From: Talinum fruticosum
Taxonomy: Eukaryota > Streptophyta > Magnoliopsida > Caryophyllales > Talinaceae
Direction: 5' to 3'
Assembly: GCA_021018815.1 (NCBI GenBank)
Contig: JAITYX010000007.1
Coordinates: 9,042,501-9,106,500 of the forward strand
DNA length: 64,000 bases
Both the position numbers and the translations under genes were made by a program. Below, in pieces: positions 49,206 to 61,509 of this stretch. Under the pieces are notes generated by a model. It made no database searches and had not been told where the DNA came from. It saw nothing but the letters and a program-made list of their open reading frames with translations. The stretch's first letter is position 1. Every line of letters begins with the position of its first letter.

Positions 49206-51139
49206 ATGAGCATGAAGACTCATGGAATTCGCGCCTTTTCTTCCTCCGCCTCATCCTCAAAAAAAGCTGCTCAAAGAACTGTTTTTCTCTCCTCTTTCTT
49301 CAACGGCCCAACTCACCATCATCATGCTTCATCCTCTTCAGATCCCAAACCCTCAAACATCGAACAACATATCAGAATCCACTCGAAGATGGGCAAAATT
49401 TGCATCCAGGACGCAATCAACTACTTTGATCAGTTGATCAATGTGAAACCATTTCCAAAGATTGATACTTTCAATCATCTTTTTGGATCGATGGCTAAAC
49501 TGGGTCATCATTATGATGTTTTCTTGATGTATCAGGAGCTGAATTCTTCAGGGGTTGCGCCCGATTTGTGTACATTGAACATTCTGATCAACAGTTGTCA
49601 GTTATGTTGTGTGGGTAGTGGGCTTAGCTTGCTAGGGCAGATTCTGAAGAGGGGTTTCATTCCTGATGCGTTTACTATCAACAGTTTGTTGAAAAGTTTG
49701 TGCGCGGAACGGAGATCTTTTGATGCACTCCAAGTGCTCGACGAAATGTCTGAGTGGCAAGTGTCGAGGGGGATATTAAGTACGGGGTGCTTATTAGGGA
49801 ACTTTGTAAGATCCAGCAGTCGGCTCTTGCTCTTGAGCTCCATAAAAGTATGGCGGAGGATGGTACTTGCGAGCCTGATGTAGTGACCTATAACATCGTA
49901 GTCAATTCATTTTGTAAAGGTGGATTGATGAACGAGGCGGTAGATGTGTTCAAGCAGATGGTTGGGGCGGGCATACGTCCAGATGTTGTTGTTTGTAGTT
50001 ATTTGATTAAGGGATTATGTGATTTTGGGCAGTTGGAAGAGGCTAAGAAGCTTTTCAATGAAATGGTTGCTCGAGGGATTTCAGCAGATACAGTTGCCTA
50101 TAATTCCTTGATTCATGGGTATTGCCAAGCCGGAAGATGGAAGGAGGTGACAAAGCTAGTGAGACAAATGGTGAAACGAGGCATTTTTCCTGACGTGGTG
50201 ACATTCACAACAATGATAGATTCTCTGTGCAAGTTTGGACAGGTAGGAGAAGCAAATGAGTTGGTCAAGCTTATGATTAATCATGGGTTAGAGCCGGGTG
50301 TCTACACCTATAATTCACTTCTTAATGGCCTGTGTTTGGTTGGTCAGTTGGCTGATGCTATAAACTTATTCAAGTTGATGGAAGATAAGGGCATTGAGTA
50401 TGATACTGCCAGTTACAATATAATGATGAATGGCTATTTCAAAAATCATAGAGCAGATGAAGCTATTTGGCTTTTCAAAAAATTGCAAAGTAAAGGATTG
50501 AAACCCTCAGTAGTTACTTACAACACACTCATTGGAGGGCTTTTCCAGGCAGGGAGATTGAGAACTGCCCTAGAACTATTCAAGGACATGCAATCTTTTG
50601 GTCCCTCTCCAAACATACGTACATTCGGTTTGGTGTTGAATGGTCTGTGCAAAAATGGGTTGATAGAGGAAGCAATGGCTTTGTTTTCATCCCTAAGAGA
50701 TTCTGATATCACATATGGGGTTGAAGTTTTCAATATAATCATCGGTGGCTTGTGTAGCGCAGGTAAATTGGAGGAAGCTAGGAAACAATTTGATGAAATC
50801 AGAAAAGCTGGTTTAGTACCTGATATCTTCACTCACAATACATTGATCAGTGCTTTCTGTAAAAAAAGAATGTTGTCAGAGGCTATCGCATGGCTTCAGA
50901 AAATGGAAGAGGAAGGTTCCTCTCCCGATTGTATTACCTACAATATGGTCATACATGATCTTCTCCTGGCAAATGAGGTCGATCAGGCTATGCTGCTTCT
51001 GAAAGATATGCGAGAAAAGAACCATCAGCCTGATGAAAGAGTTGCTTCAATCTTGTTGGAGCAAATTTTAGTAGATGAAAGACTGCTTGCTAGAGTGGAG
51101 TTGCTTCCAAGTTATCAGGATTGTGCATTAACCAAGTGA
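49206..51139 (+). CDS. P-class pentatricopeptide repeat protein, probably mitochondrial (one apparent frameshift)
   Basis: Organelle RNA-binding protein resembling the Rf-like P-class PPR group, involved in RNA processing or stability. The N-terminus (MSMKTHGIRAFSSSASSSKK) is Ser-, Arg- and Lys-rich without acidic residues, like a mitochondrial presequence. About fifteen 35-residue PPR motifs follow, from DTFNHLFGSMAKLG to the last at CITYNMVIHDLL, many with the canonical VTYN-LI-G-CK pattern. No DYW, E or SMR domain is present. The gene is intronless. One base is missing within 49749-49772, inside the third motif; restored length is about 644 residues. ATG at 49206 was chosen because an in-frame TTG precedes it and the second ATG at 49212 leaves the presequence intact too. 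Confidence 0.9.
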
Positions 51140-51659
51140 TGCAATGTAATACTGAAATTTTTTTTAATTTTTTTAATTCATGCAACATTGTATTACTGAC
51201 CGATGTTTTACTGAAAGAATTCTCATTTGTTTCTATAATCGAATAAATGCTTGACTTTGTGGTAAGCTAATTAAAGTTGGCCAAAATTGGGTTTCTTTCT
51301 ATTAGATCCCGATGAGACTTGTTTTGAATAAGTAGTTGACAAATATGCCAGAAAATAGAATTGCATTAACATCGGTAACTAGTCTAGCCACTGGATAATA
51401 ACAATCTAGCATGAAGAATTCGTTGTTCCCTGAAAATATGATCAGCTATGGCTGTGGAGCCTGTCCACATATTTGTTATTCATGAATGATTGAATCGTAA
51501 AAGAATACAAAGCGAGCTCAGCGCTCAAGTTCATGTTGATACATCATATTAGAGTTATGTCGAGAGAGGAGGATGCCTATTCTCAGTGCTTAGTGTATTG
51601 TGCAAATGTGGTTATTTTCTCTTCTTTAACTTTCTGGTATCAGGATTGTTTTTCCAGAT
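51140..51659. other. Convergent intergenic gap between PPR and MEX1
   Basis: 520 bases between two converging genes. It should hold both 3' UTRs; AATAAA-like signals occur at about 51241-51247. Nothing else is visible. Confidence 0.6.
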
Positions 51660-54600
51660 TTACGATCCCACCACCAGCTCCTTCAAAGACCTGAAGGGAT
51701 TTGAGTGTCCATGTGCTTCGACTGTCCTTCCAAAATGTAAATGCTGCAACCAGAAAAGGGTCAATTATCGGGGTTTATCCCAAGTAACTTACGAGTTCAA
51801 AACAACCCAATCATAGACAAGCGCGAGGAACAAACAAATTGACATGGTCATATGAGCAAACATGAAGGATGTCGAACCCTAGAGTCGAAGGCAACCTAAC
51901 CCCAAACCTTACTGTAATATATCATTCGCTGGTGTCTCTCATTAGGCTCCTACCTTGCGTGGAGGATAGGGTGTCAAATGTATATAACTATATATTTTAC
52001 TGATAAAGAGACTTAAGGCCCTTGATAGAAAAAATATGTACTATCTAGTACTATTTCACGAAAAATAAGAAGCACAAAAGAGCTTATTTCCATTGCAATT
52101 CAAAGTTGGCAACCCCCTTAGCTTATTTATCAGGTTCAGAACTGCCCCGTTATATTCATTAAGTTGGATCAGAATATCTGTTCGCATGTGGCCTGTGCAT
52201 ATGCTTGGTACGCAATTCGCTTTCATGCGGATTCTTGTATAATTTACAAGGGGAAAACTTCAAATAATTTGGGTATCAGTTCTTTATATGATATTTCAAA
52301 TGCCCCAACAAGCAATGTAAAAATTCTAGCACAGGGAAATTACAATGCAGCCAATGGATTGAATAATTACCCATCCATATTAATAAGCCAGCTGAGGATG
52401 CAAAGAAGAATTCCCTACTGAAGTTATTGAACCTGCATTGGTGATGGAAATATCTTCGTCAACAGAGACTTTATCGGTAAACAACTGAAACAAAGGAAAC
52501 CTGATACAGGACACTCACAGGTACAAGCATAATAGGTTCCCCCAACCGTACAGAATAGATGCCCAACATGAGCCAGTAAACCTGACAACAGAAAAGTTCA
52601 ACAAAGAAATGTACTGTCAACATTAAAACTCAATTCAAAAGCAGAGGGCTCCCAAGTACCAACCCAGTCATGAAAAATGTCAATGCTTAAATCGTAGCTA
52701 TGGTTTCATTTGGATGTTGCCGTAAAACTTACGTCCTCGGTCGATCTGCTTGTTCAGTTTTATAAACTACTTTATACCTGCATTTTATATTCAATCATGA
52801 AAAATGATTGTGCACAATGCCTGGCTGAGAACAACGCCCCCCCAATAAAAAATAAAAAATCGAGAACTTTGGAAAGCTTAAACTACAATTGGGAGAAAGA
52901 ATTCAGGACTAGGAGATCAACAACGAATTATGAAAACTTTGAGAGAAGAATCTTTAAAAGTAATTTTAGACCACACTCAACCACTTTTCAGGTATTGAAT
53001 TAAAGAGATCTCCTGTGGGTAGGTAATTACCACATGACATCACGAGTGAAAAGCGCACGTGGGATCATTAGTCCATTTCCAATCATGGAAAGCAACACCG
53101 AAACAGCTGATAAACCTTTGATGTTACCAGGATTCAGGAAGTTCGTCCACTGAAAAGAAATAACTAAAGGAATTATGAAGGGACCATCCGTAGAAACCTA
53201 GTGCAATTCCATATCATAGGTCATAAACAGATAGAACAAACAAAGGCTACCATTTGAGCAACTGGCATCCACATGAAGAGAAGTGTAGCAGTCCATCCTG
53301 ACAATGATCGCAGAAATCTGACCCCTTCTTCCGACAGTTTACCTGCTCTAGACTGGAAATATTCAAACAAGATTAGAAGCAACAGAGGATGTGGAATTAT
53401 AAATTCACAGAAAGAGAAGAAGTAAAGGGGGGTCGCCATCATGGTGTTTATCTCATGCAAGTAAAATAGCATAGGGCATTCTTGATTGAACATATGAATA
53501 TACTAAGTGCAGGAGAAGGTAAGAAACTAAGTAACAAGGTTAGTCTTCTTTGTAACATGCTTTCTTAAGTTTCTCGCAGACAGGAGAAGAGACTAAGGCA
53601 CCATTTCAGCTTACCATGACAACTGCTAACATAGCTGCAGCAAAAGCTATTGCCCCTGGAAGCACACTTTTTGGAACATAAGGAACAAATGTGAACCACA
53701 TGACCTGTATCAATCATGCAGAAAAAATATTATATGCAGAGAGAAACAGGAATTTGGTTTGCATATAGGATAGTGAATTAATCACTAGCATCACCTGAGT
53801 AAGGACAGTAAATCCGCCAACAAGGTTGAAGTCATCCCAGAAATTCCAGATGGCAGAAGGAAGCATGCCAAAATAATGGAGAAAATTGAAGAAAAGGCCA
53901 GCGGCAATAACCATTGATGTTGCAACGAAATAATGGAAGGGCATGGCCTCAGCCATTGCTAACTGTGTGATCACTACGTACGTGGAGATCACTCCCAAGC
54001 ATTGCACTATCATTGCTTCTGTCTCCCTCTTCTTGGAAAAATATGAAAGCAGTGAGAGGTTCCCAAGCAAGCCAGTTAGCATGCTCTGTAACATTTTTCA
54101 CAGATGCTTTTAGGTGTTCTGGAGCTTCCCTGGGGAGAAAGTTGGGGGGTTGTAATTGAGCTTACCATCCAGTTGATGGCGGAAAGAGCAGCTTTGTTTC
54201 CATTCATAAGATTACGATGATTGAGCATAATTTGCGGTAGTTGGAGGAGGAGAAAGGGGATATTTGCAGCAGCAGCAAATGTTGCTGTCCACCAATCCCA
54301 ACGCTTAAATTTCTCTTCATTATCATATAATTGGCCCTTAATTTCCAATCGAACGACAAGTTATAAGGTAGGTAAAAAATCAACCGAGCAATGGAACAAA
54401 TAACTGAAAATAAAAGGGCAGGTGAAATACAAATAGATTACCTGCTGATTAGAGTGGGGAAGATCAGCCTCAAAGGCAGCAACAGGCCTGAGCCTCTGAT
54501 GGAGATGGAGGGAGGAAGGCCCCTTGCTGCCGGTATTGCTGATCAAATGGACCAAAGGGCCACGGCCATTGTCATTGCTATTGCTGCCAAAGTGGTCTTC

Positions 54601-54744
54601 ATGGTGGCTCTTAAAGAGAGATGTAGCGGAGATACATGGAAAACGGCGTAGTTTAGATGAAGAATGAGAACTAGATGAAGGAGATGGCCGCAGGGGCCGC
54701 ACTAAAAATGGAGTCATAGCTTGGGCTGCCATTGCCATCACCAT
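51660..54744 (-). CDS. MEX1: MEX1, plastid maltose exporter, nine coding exons
   Basis: Chloroplast envelope transporter that exports maltose made by night-time starch breakdown. Coding exons on the minus strand: 54744-54442, 54336-54166, 54085-53795, 53704-53615, 53352-53251, 53149-53031, 52581-52519, 52432-52371, 51743-51660; all GT-AG with consistent phases. Exon 1 is a Ser-rich transit peptide. Family motifs: WDWWTATFAAAANIPFLLLQ, LTGLLGNLSLLSYFSKKRE, MAEAMPFHYFVATS, GKLSEEGVRFLRSLSGWTAT, TNFLNPGNIKGLSAVS, MIGNGLMIPRALF, and the tail GHSNPFRSLKELV. Several hydrophobic segments fit a polytopic membrane protein. Length about 427 residues (Arabidopsis 415). One extra base (or two missing) near 51719-51724 shifts the last exon. 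A likely 5' UTR intron has its donor at 55550. Confidence 0.93.
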
Positions 54745-55550
54745 TTAATCAACTGAAATTCAGCAAGTTTGTAAGAATCTCATGGTAAAAGCATGACTTA
54801 ACGATTAGAAAACAAATCAGTATCTACAATTTGTTCTAATGATTCAGTTCTTTTGCTGGTAGTGCCACTCCTTAGCTTGCTCAATGCCCAACAAAGGGGA
54901 AAATGCAATGCCTTTACACACTTTAAATCCATTGTCCTCCTCATTCCTAGTACAATCTGTGACCATTGCGCTCTTCCACCACTATCTCCTCTTGGTCTTC
55001 AGTGAGCCAAAAAGTGTCTTCCTCAAAGGGTTGTTTGGATTACATTTAGATTTAAAACTTTCTTGCGCAAAAATATAATCGCAAACCACAATACAGTAAT
55101 TTTCCGAGAGCAACATGTCAAATGTCACAATGATACTTACAAACTCAATCCAAACTTTCATACTCACAATTGCATTAAATGAGTATAGCATAATAAATTA
55201 GTGTTAATGAACCAACTTAAACAAAAATCCTAAACAGAGGTTTATATAGGTTCTTATTATCTATGCAACATGTCCACTAATACAAACACCTTTGTCTCAC
55301 CAATACTGTCTCAGTTGACTTTCTACGATCTCCAAGAACCATCTTTGACAAAAGTTAACTATGAGGCAAGTAGTGTGACGGAGGGAGTACTTCGAAACTG
55401 AACTATCAAGATTTAAACTCAAAGCTCTTGACTAGAGGTAGGAAAACTCAAATTTAGCCAAACAATTAGGAAAACAGGTAATGTGGAATCCCCTTGAACC
55501 ATAAGCAATGAAATGGATGCTAAAGATCAAAGAACTTGGAGTACACTTAC

Positions 55551-55720
55551 AGCAGACAGAGGCAGCGATGCCCTAATAAATTTCAACAGTTGATGAAGAA
55601 TGAATTCACCAAATAAACTAATCAAGCATGAACAACCCGAACTAGAAATCAAAGAGAGAACTCAGAGCAACAAGTTTCCCAAATATAAAGAGGAGTAGAG
55701 TATAAATATTCCTGGACAGA
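55551..55720 (-). other. Probable 5' UTR exon of MEX1
   Basis: On the minus strand a strong donor (CTGCT|GTAAGTGTAC) ends at 55550, and TATA-like TTTATACTCTACTC and CTTTATATTTGGG sequences lie at about 55675-55705. It fits a noncoding first exon joined to the MEX1 start exon, but no transcript evidence is available. Confidence 0.45.
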
Positions 55721-55949
55721 GAGAGAACTGGTCTAGCGGAAGACCATTTCTATTTCCATGCATCTGTCCGTACTTCCTATTTTATAGGGTTTCATTCTCC
55801 TATTTTCACTGTTTTCTAAATTTCTAATGTTCCATACATTTCTAATGTTGATATGTCCTATTATTACCCTGCTTGAGAGTCATATTGTAAGAATGCAAGG
55901 AGTTATATAATCTATACACAACTAAAATAAAAAGAGTTATATGTAATCA

Positions 55950-56789
55950 ATAATCATATTTGATACTAGTTTTTTAACCCACGAACGCATGAATTGTGTT
56001 CAGAAATTTTAAGATATAATATAATGTATTATTTATTTTTTTAATGTTATGTAATGCATAGATTAATTTTTATTAATTAATTTATTTTATATAAAAAATA
56101 TAATTCGCTAAACAGTGACTTATCAACTCATTATCAAGATTTATTAAAGTAATATTAGTATAAAAATAATTTGATTTTAATAGAAAAAAGCTAAGCGTTT
56201 TCGATATCATGATAAAGAATAATACTCAAATTATTAATGGGTAAACTAATCAAACCGGTATGTCTTAAGCATAACATTATTAGCAATTTATTATCATAAA
56301 GGTGATGAATGAAGGTCATTTAACAAAGAAGATATAAACATGAGGCAAAGAAGCAATATAATAATAATGCTTGTGAGAACTAAATACTAATAGTTATATC
56401 AATAGAAAAGAAAAGGTTCATACAATCCTAGCGAAGAAGAGAAAAAGATTTAAGGCATTTTCAAAGTTACAATCAAAACACATAAAAATAGAAATAAAAA
56501 TAGAAACGAATAAAAACAAACATAAAAGAGCAAAACGAATAGAAACAATACAAAAATGAGCTATTAAAGATATTATATTTCACAATATTGAATATTTGGT
56601 AAATAATAAATATTTGAAAACATATTATTTATAATATTTTAAAATATTGTATTTTATTTTTATAAGAAAATTAATTTTTATCATAATATTTCTCAAATAT
56701 CAAAAAATTTTATTATGATATTTCTCAAATATAAGAAAATTTATTTTATCTAGTTTGAGAAAAAGACAAAAATATATAAAACTAAATAC

Positions 56790-56877
<88 letters not shown>

Positions 56878-57110
56878 AAAAAAACAAACAGAAAATAAAA
56901 ATAGATGATAGTGTTTATGTAAGTTCGAACATACTTTTATGTAAGTATAAAGAATAGAAGAAAAAGGCTAAGAAATTAGATAAGAATAATACTTTTACTT
57001 ATTATTATTATAATTAATTTTTTAAATGAATAAAAAAATAAATCTAATCTAAACAAAATATATATGAGACAATAAAATTTTCATATATATAGCATAGCCA
57101 TGGGAGAGCA
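55950..57110. other. Very AT-rich intergenic stretch
   Basis: No coding features. It contains the (ATA)n(ATT)n array listed at 56790. Confidence 0.6.
56790..56874. repeat. Inverted trinucleotide array (ATA)n(ATT)n
   Basis: About eleven ATA/AAT units switch directly to about sixteen ATT/TTA units, giving a self-complementary block able to form a long hairpin or cruciform. Confidence 0.95.
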
Positions 57111-57116
57111 AAGAAA

Positions 57117-57230
57117 TTGTAGGGATGACCTTCCATGATGGTGCGATAAATTTGACTATTGGATTGAAAATAATGGTCTAATTGATCTTGGATTCTCCTG
57201 TCGTCCCTTCACCAACATTTAGATATTTAT
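57117..57230 (+). mobile_element. LINE endonuclease fragment
   Basis: The frame reads CDKFDYWIENNGLIDLGFS and then CRPFTN, the segment near the end of the plant L1 apurinic-type endonuclease (F-x-WI-x-x-N-L-DLGF-G-FTW). An upstream stop and loss of the Gly and Trp mark it as decayed. No other LINE part is adjacent. Confidence 0.7.
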
Positions 57231-57745
57231 TAAAATGGGGTCATATTAGACAATATAACTACTTGTTTTGATTTTTATTTAGTATAACTTTTAATAGTTT
57301 TGATTTTTAGTTACTCTTGATTTTTTTCATCCTACTAAGGTGATATGTAATTTGAAATAGAGGGTGCAACATTCGTCATCGGAGGCACAATTTTTTACAG
57401 AGAATATCATGAAAAACATACAATTTTTACAGTCAATATCATGAAGAAACATACAAGATGTAACACCTACTGGTACATACAGTCTACAGCAACAAATGAA
57501 GTGCTGCTCTGAGAAAACCTTGAAATAGAACAGCTAGAGAGTATCCAATGCAGGGTATTTTTTACAACAAAAAGAATAGAAAGATTTTAGAGGATTGCGG
57601 AAAAGAAATGCCAGATTAAATCCATTTAGCTATGGATCCATCTAATATTACGGTCGCAGCAAGAGCTTGCCCAAGCCTACTTAGGAGGACTTCATGCGAA
57701 GTCACACACAGAAAGCAGATCAAGTCATACACGATAGCATCCTTG

Positions 57746-59516
57746 TTAGTTTGCCACAGCTATCTTGGTATCAGTATTTGATGCAGTAGCTTCTTCGGAT
57801 ATAGATTCAGCCTTTGAATCACTGACATCTGTATTGGCCTTGGTTTCTGCCTTCATTTCAATCCCAGATGTTTCAACCTTCGCTTCAGATTTGGTTTTTG
57901 AATCAGTCTCAGATGAGGTTTTCTGACTGGTGTATTTTTCATTCTTCTCCAGCACAATTTCAAGCTACAAAGTTGAAAATTTTCAGCCAAATAACATGCA
58001 TTAAAATTAGTAATTTAGATACAAATTTGCATTTTGTCACATGAGGCAAACCTTAGCCTTCTGAACCAGTCGGCCCTTGTTCTCATCTTTTGCCCCAACT
58101 GTTGATGTCAGAACCTCTGTATAGAGCAAGGGTATCTCAGAATATTGACTACGTCAAAGATAAGGATGTCAATGATAACGAAGGATTAGGGCAACATGAT
58201 GTATAGTTCACTTACTCTTCTCCACAGCAATACCATTTGCCTTCAGAATTTCAGAAATTGTAACAGCAGTCGGGATAGCTGAAAATACCATAAAAATGTT
58301 AACAACCAACCATATATTTCTGAGTAACTTATTCATAGATGATTCTTATGCGTTTTCTCAATTACCCGTTACAGTTCATACATGCCCTTGAAAAAATATC
58401 TGAACAGTAAAATTAAGAGGGAAATTTGCATACCCATGCCTAAAGCAGAGAGCTCAACATAGTTGTGCTGCTTGATGTACCTCTGCACGAGGCAAAAACA
58501 ACAGCAAGGCAATGAATATCAAGTTAGCAAAAGGAAAGATGGAAATAAGTCAAATAAACATCCAAATTAACTCCAAGATTATGGTGATACAATCTTAACA
58601 TTCATGCAAGACTGGAATGAGCAAAATACAAAAGCATATGCCAAGGTGTTTTACATATAAACTCTCAACGAGAATAAAGAAGAAAACTAACTATATGCTT
58701 CTAATTCTACAGAACTGTAAAATTATAAACAATAGTAATTATTGAATCTCAATTTACAAGTACAAGATTCCAATCATCTTAAGGTATTTCTGTGACAGAC
58801 AAAAATCTTTGGCAATTAGCACAGAAAACAACTACGGACAAGAAACCTGAAAGAAAATCAAAAGAAGCGGACACGAAAACAATTGAATGCAAGGCCAGAA
58901 AATTTACTAATATGGCGAGAAGTAATCGATAAAATAGTTAGTATATTCGGAAAGCTCCTTGTTTATTTTTACAAATGCTCGAGGAATCCGGCAATTCTTG
59001 ATTAGAATGTTACAAATTAGGTTTACGATGCGCAATTTCAGATCAATCTTAGACCGGATTCAACGAGTTCTACAAGGAAATGAGATGAAAAACAAATGTT
59101 GGATATCAAGTAGCTGGAACCAAGAAATGTAGAAAACAGAGAAAAGAGAGAGAGCCAAAGAAAATTGAATTCGTAACACAATTCTAAACAAAATCAAACG
59201 AGTCACTAGAGTCAAATTCATCAACAAAACAGAAAAAAAGGAGCCAAGACGAAAATAATTGAATTCCTAACTCAGTTTAAACGAAATCGGCGAATTAGAA
59301 ATAGGCAAACGAGTCAATAAAGTCAAATTCATCAAAAGATAATCTAACCATCACAAGGAGATAGAGATAAACCTTGGCAAGATTGAGGTAGAAGAAGAGC
59401 GGCTTCTTGGTGTTGGAAACTTGAATGCGGTTGCTCTTCTTCTGAGTATCATTGACATCGGCCATGGAAGGGGTCTGAGGATTCACGATCTCCATTGCTT
59501 GGGGCTCTGCAACCAT
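57746..59516 (-). CDS. Alba-domain DNA/RNA-binding protein, five exons
   Basis: Plant Alba protein of the short class (like Arabidopsis At2g34160); members bind RNA or DNA-RNA hybrids. Exons: 59516-59373, 58482-58434, 58278-58216, 58116-58052, 57964-57746; phases agree throughout, giving 179 residues with no frameshift. The Alba fold covers KKSNRIQVSNTKKPLFFYLN, LAK-RYIKQHNYVELSALGMA, AIPTAVTISEILKANGIAVE, and VLTSTVGAKDENKGRLVQKA. The last exon adds a Lys/Glu/Ser/Thr-rich, probably disordered tail of about 70 residues. The first ATG (59516) is used; MEIV, eight codons in, is an alternative. The leader upstream is CT-rich (59530-59620). Confidence 0.92.
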
Positions 59517-59779
59517 TACTGCCTGCGCTTAATTGCTTCTCTCTCTGTCTCTCTCTAGGTCTAATTCTCCCTCTCCTTGCTTCCTTCCTCCCTCCCTCTT
59601 TCTACCTTTGTTTCTCTCTCTAGGGGATGATCGATTGTGCGTAGGGCCGAAAAGGGCGGGAAAAGAGATGATGGAAAAGGTGAGAGAGAATGGTGGCCGT
59701 AGAAGAAGGTCGTTTTATAGCGACCCCAAATGGAAAAGGAAGGGACGGCCCCTATCGGTTCTCACAGGACACGTGTAGG

Positions 59780-60990
59780 TTTAGTATTGGTTGCCAAGAG
59801 AGAGATTCAGTTATAATCCAACGGATAGCTTTGATCGTTACAAAGATTCCTTTCTCCCGCCATGAAATAACCGTAACGATGCGGTTAGAGAGCGTCTATT
59901 TCTTATATTTCTTCCTTTCTTCGCTCCTATTTTTCCCTCCCTTATTTTGGTCGACGTTATTTCTTTCATTTACATTCTTCAGCCAAACGGACCCTTAAAA
60001 TCCTGACTGATTCACTTTGATTTTGTGGACCAACTCGGTCTCAATTAGCCCAATCACTTTTTTTTATATAATTTAATAACTTTACATCTTAAGCAAGACA
60101 AATAAAAATAAATTATTAATTTAGATGTTACAGCATGTTCGAGTAGAGTAATAAATAGTAAAGAACAATATATATGTTAGTTTTAACACCAGTCAAATAC
60201 AATTATCCGTACAACACGGATATTGACGATGATTTTAAAAACAAGTACGACTGTGGGTAAGGGATCATCAGCATTTATCATCCCTACTCATAATAATAAT
60301 GATTAATAAGCATTTGCTTAATTAGTTAAAATACTGTTTACAATATCTATAAAAAAAACCACCTGTGGTCTACGAAGTAGGGTCCAGGGGTGTCCAAGAT
60401 TGGTTGCTAGTTGCTAGACTAACACCCCAAACCAAACCTCATCCAACCGTGTCATATGGCCCAATCACACCGTCATAAGCATGTATGTATATCATCAATC
60501 CTAGCCCAAATCCATGTTAGGTATCGGATTTATAATTGTATTTATTTATAATTTTAAATTATGTGGATCTCATTTTATATTTTTTGATCATAAGTTTATT
60601 GCATAATAAAATACTTTTAATTTAATATAAATATTTAAAATTATTTAACACTATGTTTGTTTGCTTATCTTCAAAAATAGCTTCGATATTATTATCCAAT
60701 GTCAAATTTTTGGTTAAATTTTTTATTTTTGATTTTTTATATTGTTATTTTTTTAATTAGAAAGGTAAAAAACATAATGTTGGACTACTGTGAAAGAAAA
60801 ATATAGATATTGTTATTGTTATTGTTATTTTTTAATTACAATGTTATTTTTTATAATGTTGGTTAAACAAATTATAAATTGGAATGTGATATTTAGAGAA
60901 GAGAGTTCATTTTGTCATAATATTTTTTATATAGATATTGACACTTTTTCATTCAAGTTTACAAAAATTAGCATTTATCCAAAGAAAGAA
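59780..60990. other. Intergenic stretch, AT-rich
   Basis: Upstream of the Alba gene. No gene or RNA recognised; short hydrophobic frames in the T-rich part look fortuitous. Confidence 0.5.
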
Positions 60991-61049
60991 AAATATAATG
61001 TGATTATTGTAGCAAGACTACTGTCATTATTGTTGCATAATTATTGTAG

Positions 61050-61500
61050 GGAACCACCACCGTCAATTATGGTTAAAATTAACACCGATGTGTATGCTCC
61101 CCAGAAAGCTCATATCGGCCTCGAATTTTCCATCAGAGATGAGAAAGGTCAATTCCTTTTAATCGGAACTCGATGCTCGGAATCGAATTGGCGTGCTGAA
61201 GAAACGGAAGCAGCGGCAGTACTTTTGGAATCTCAAAGGCAGTGGAACAAGGTTACACGAATACAATTATTGAAAGTGACTCTTTAAGCCTTATCTCCAA
61301 ACTCCACTCAGAGAAAAAGGGCGAACTTCACTGGATCTCATCTTAGATGATAGTAGACAATGTGTTAATTGTTTTGATACTTTACTAGCTTGTCATGTTA
61401 AAAGAGGGGAAATATTTAACAGTAAGACTTTATCCAAAAATAGACTAGAACAATTGCATTCTTGTTTTTTCCCACGGAATTTTAACTCTTGGGGAACTTA
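61050..61500 (+). pseudogene. Decayed RNase H-like (RVT_3) fragment
   Basis: The frame MVKINTDVYAPQKAHIGLEF, then IRDEKGQFLLIGTRC and AEETEAAAVLLE matches the plant RNase H-like domain, with the first catalytic Asp in NTDV (normally N-x-DG) and the Glu in AEETEA. After about 61250 the frame shifts to IIESDSLSLISKLH, which supplies the next catalytic Asp, and shifts again to ILDDSRQ. The usual Gly after the first Asp is replaced by Val. Such domains occur as LINE-derived or free-standing relics in plants. It is probably not functional. Confidence 0.7.
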
Positions 61501-61509
61501 ACTTAATAT

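Noticed and set aside
57746..59516. Search for indels in the Alba gene
   Set aside because: All five exons join in phase with no break, showing that not every gene in the window is affected.
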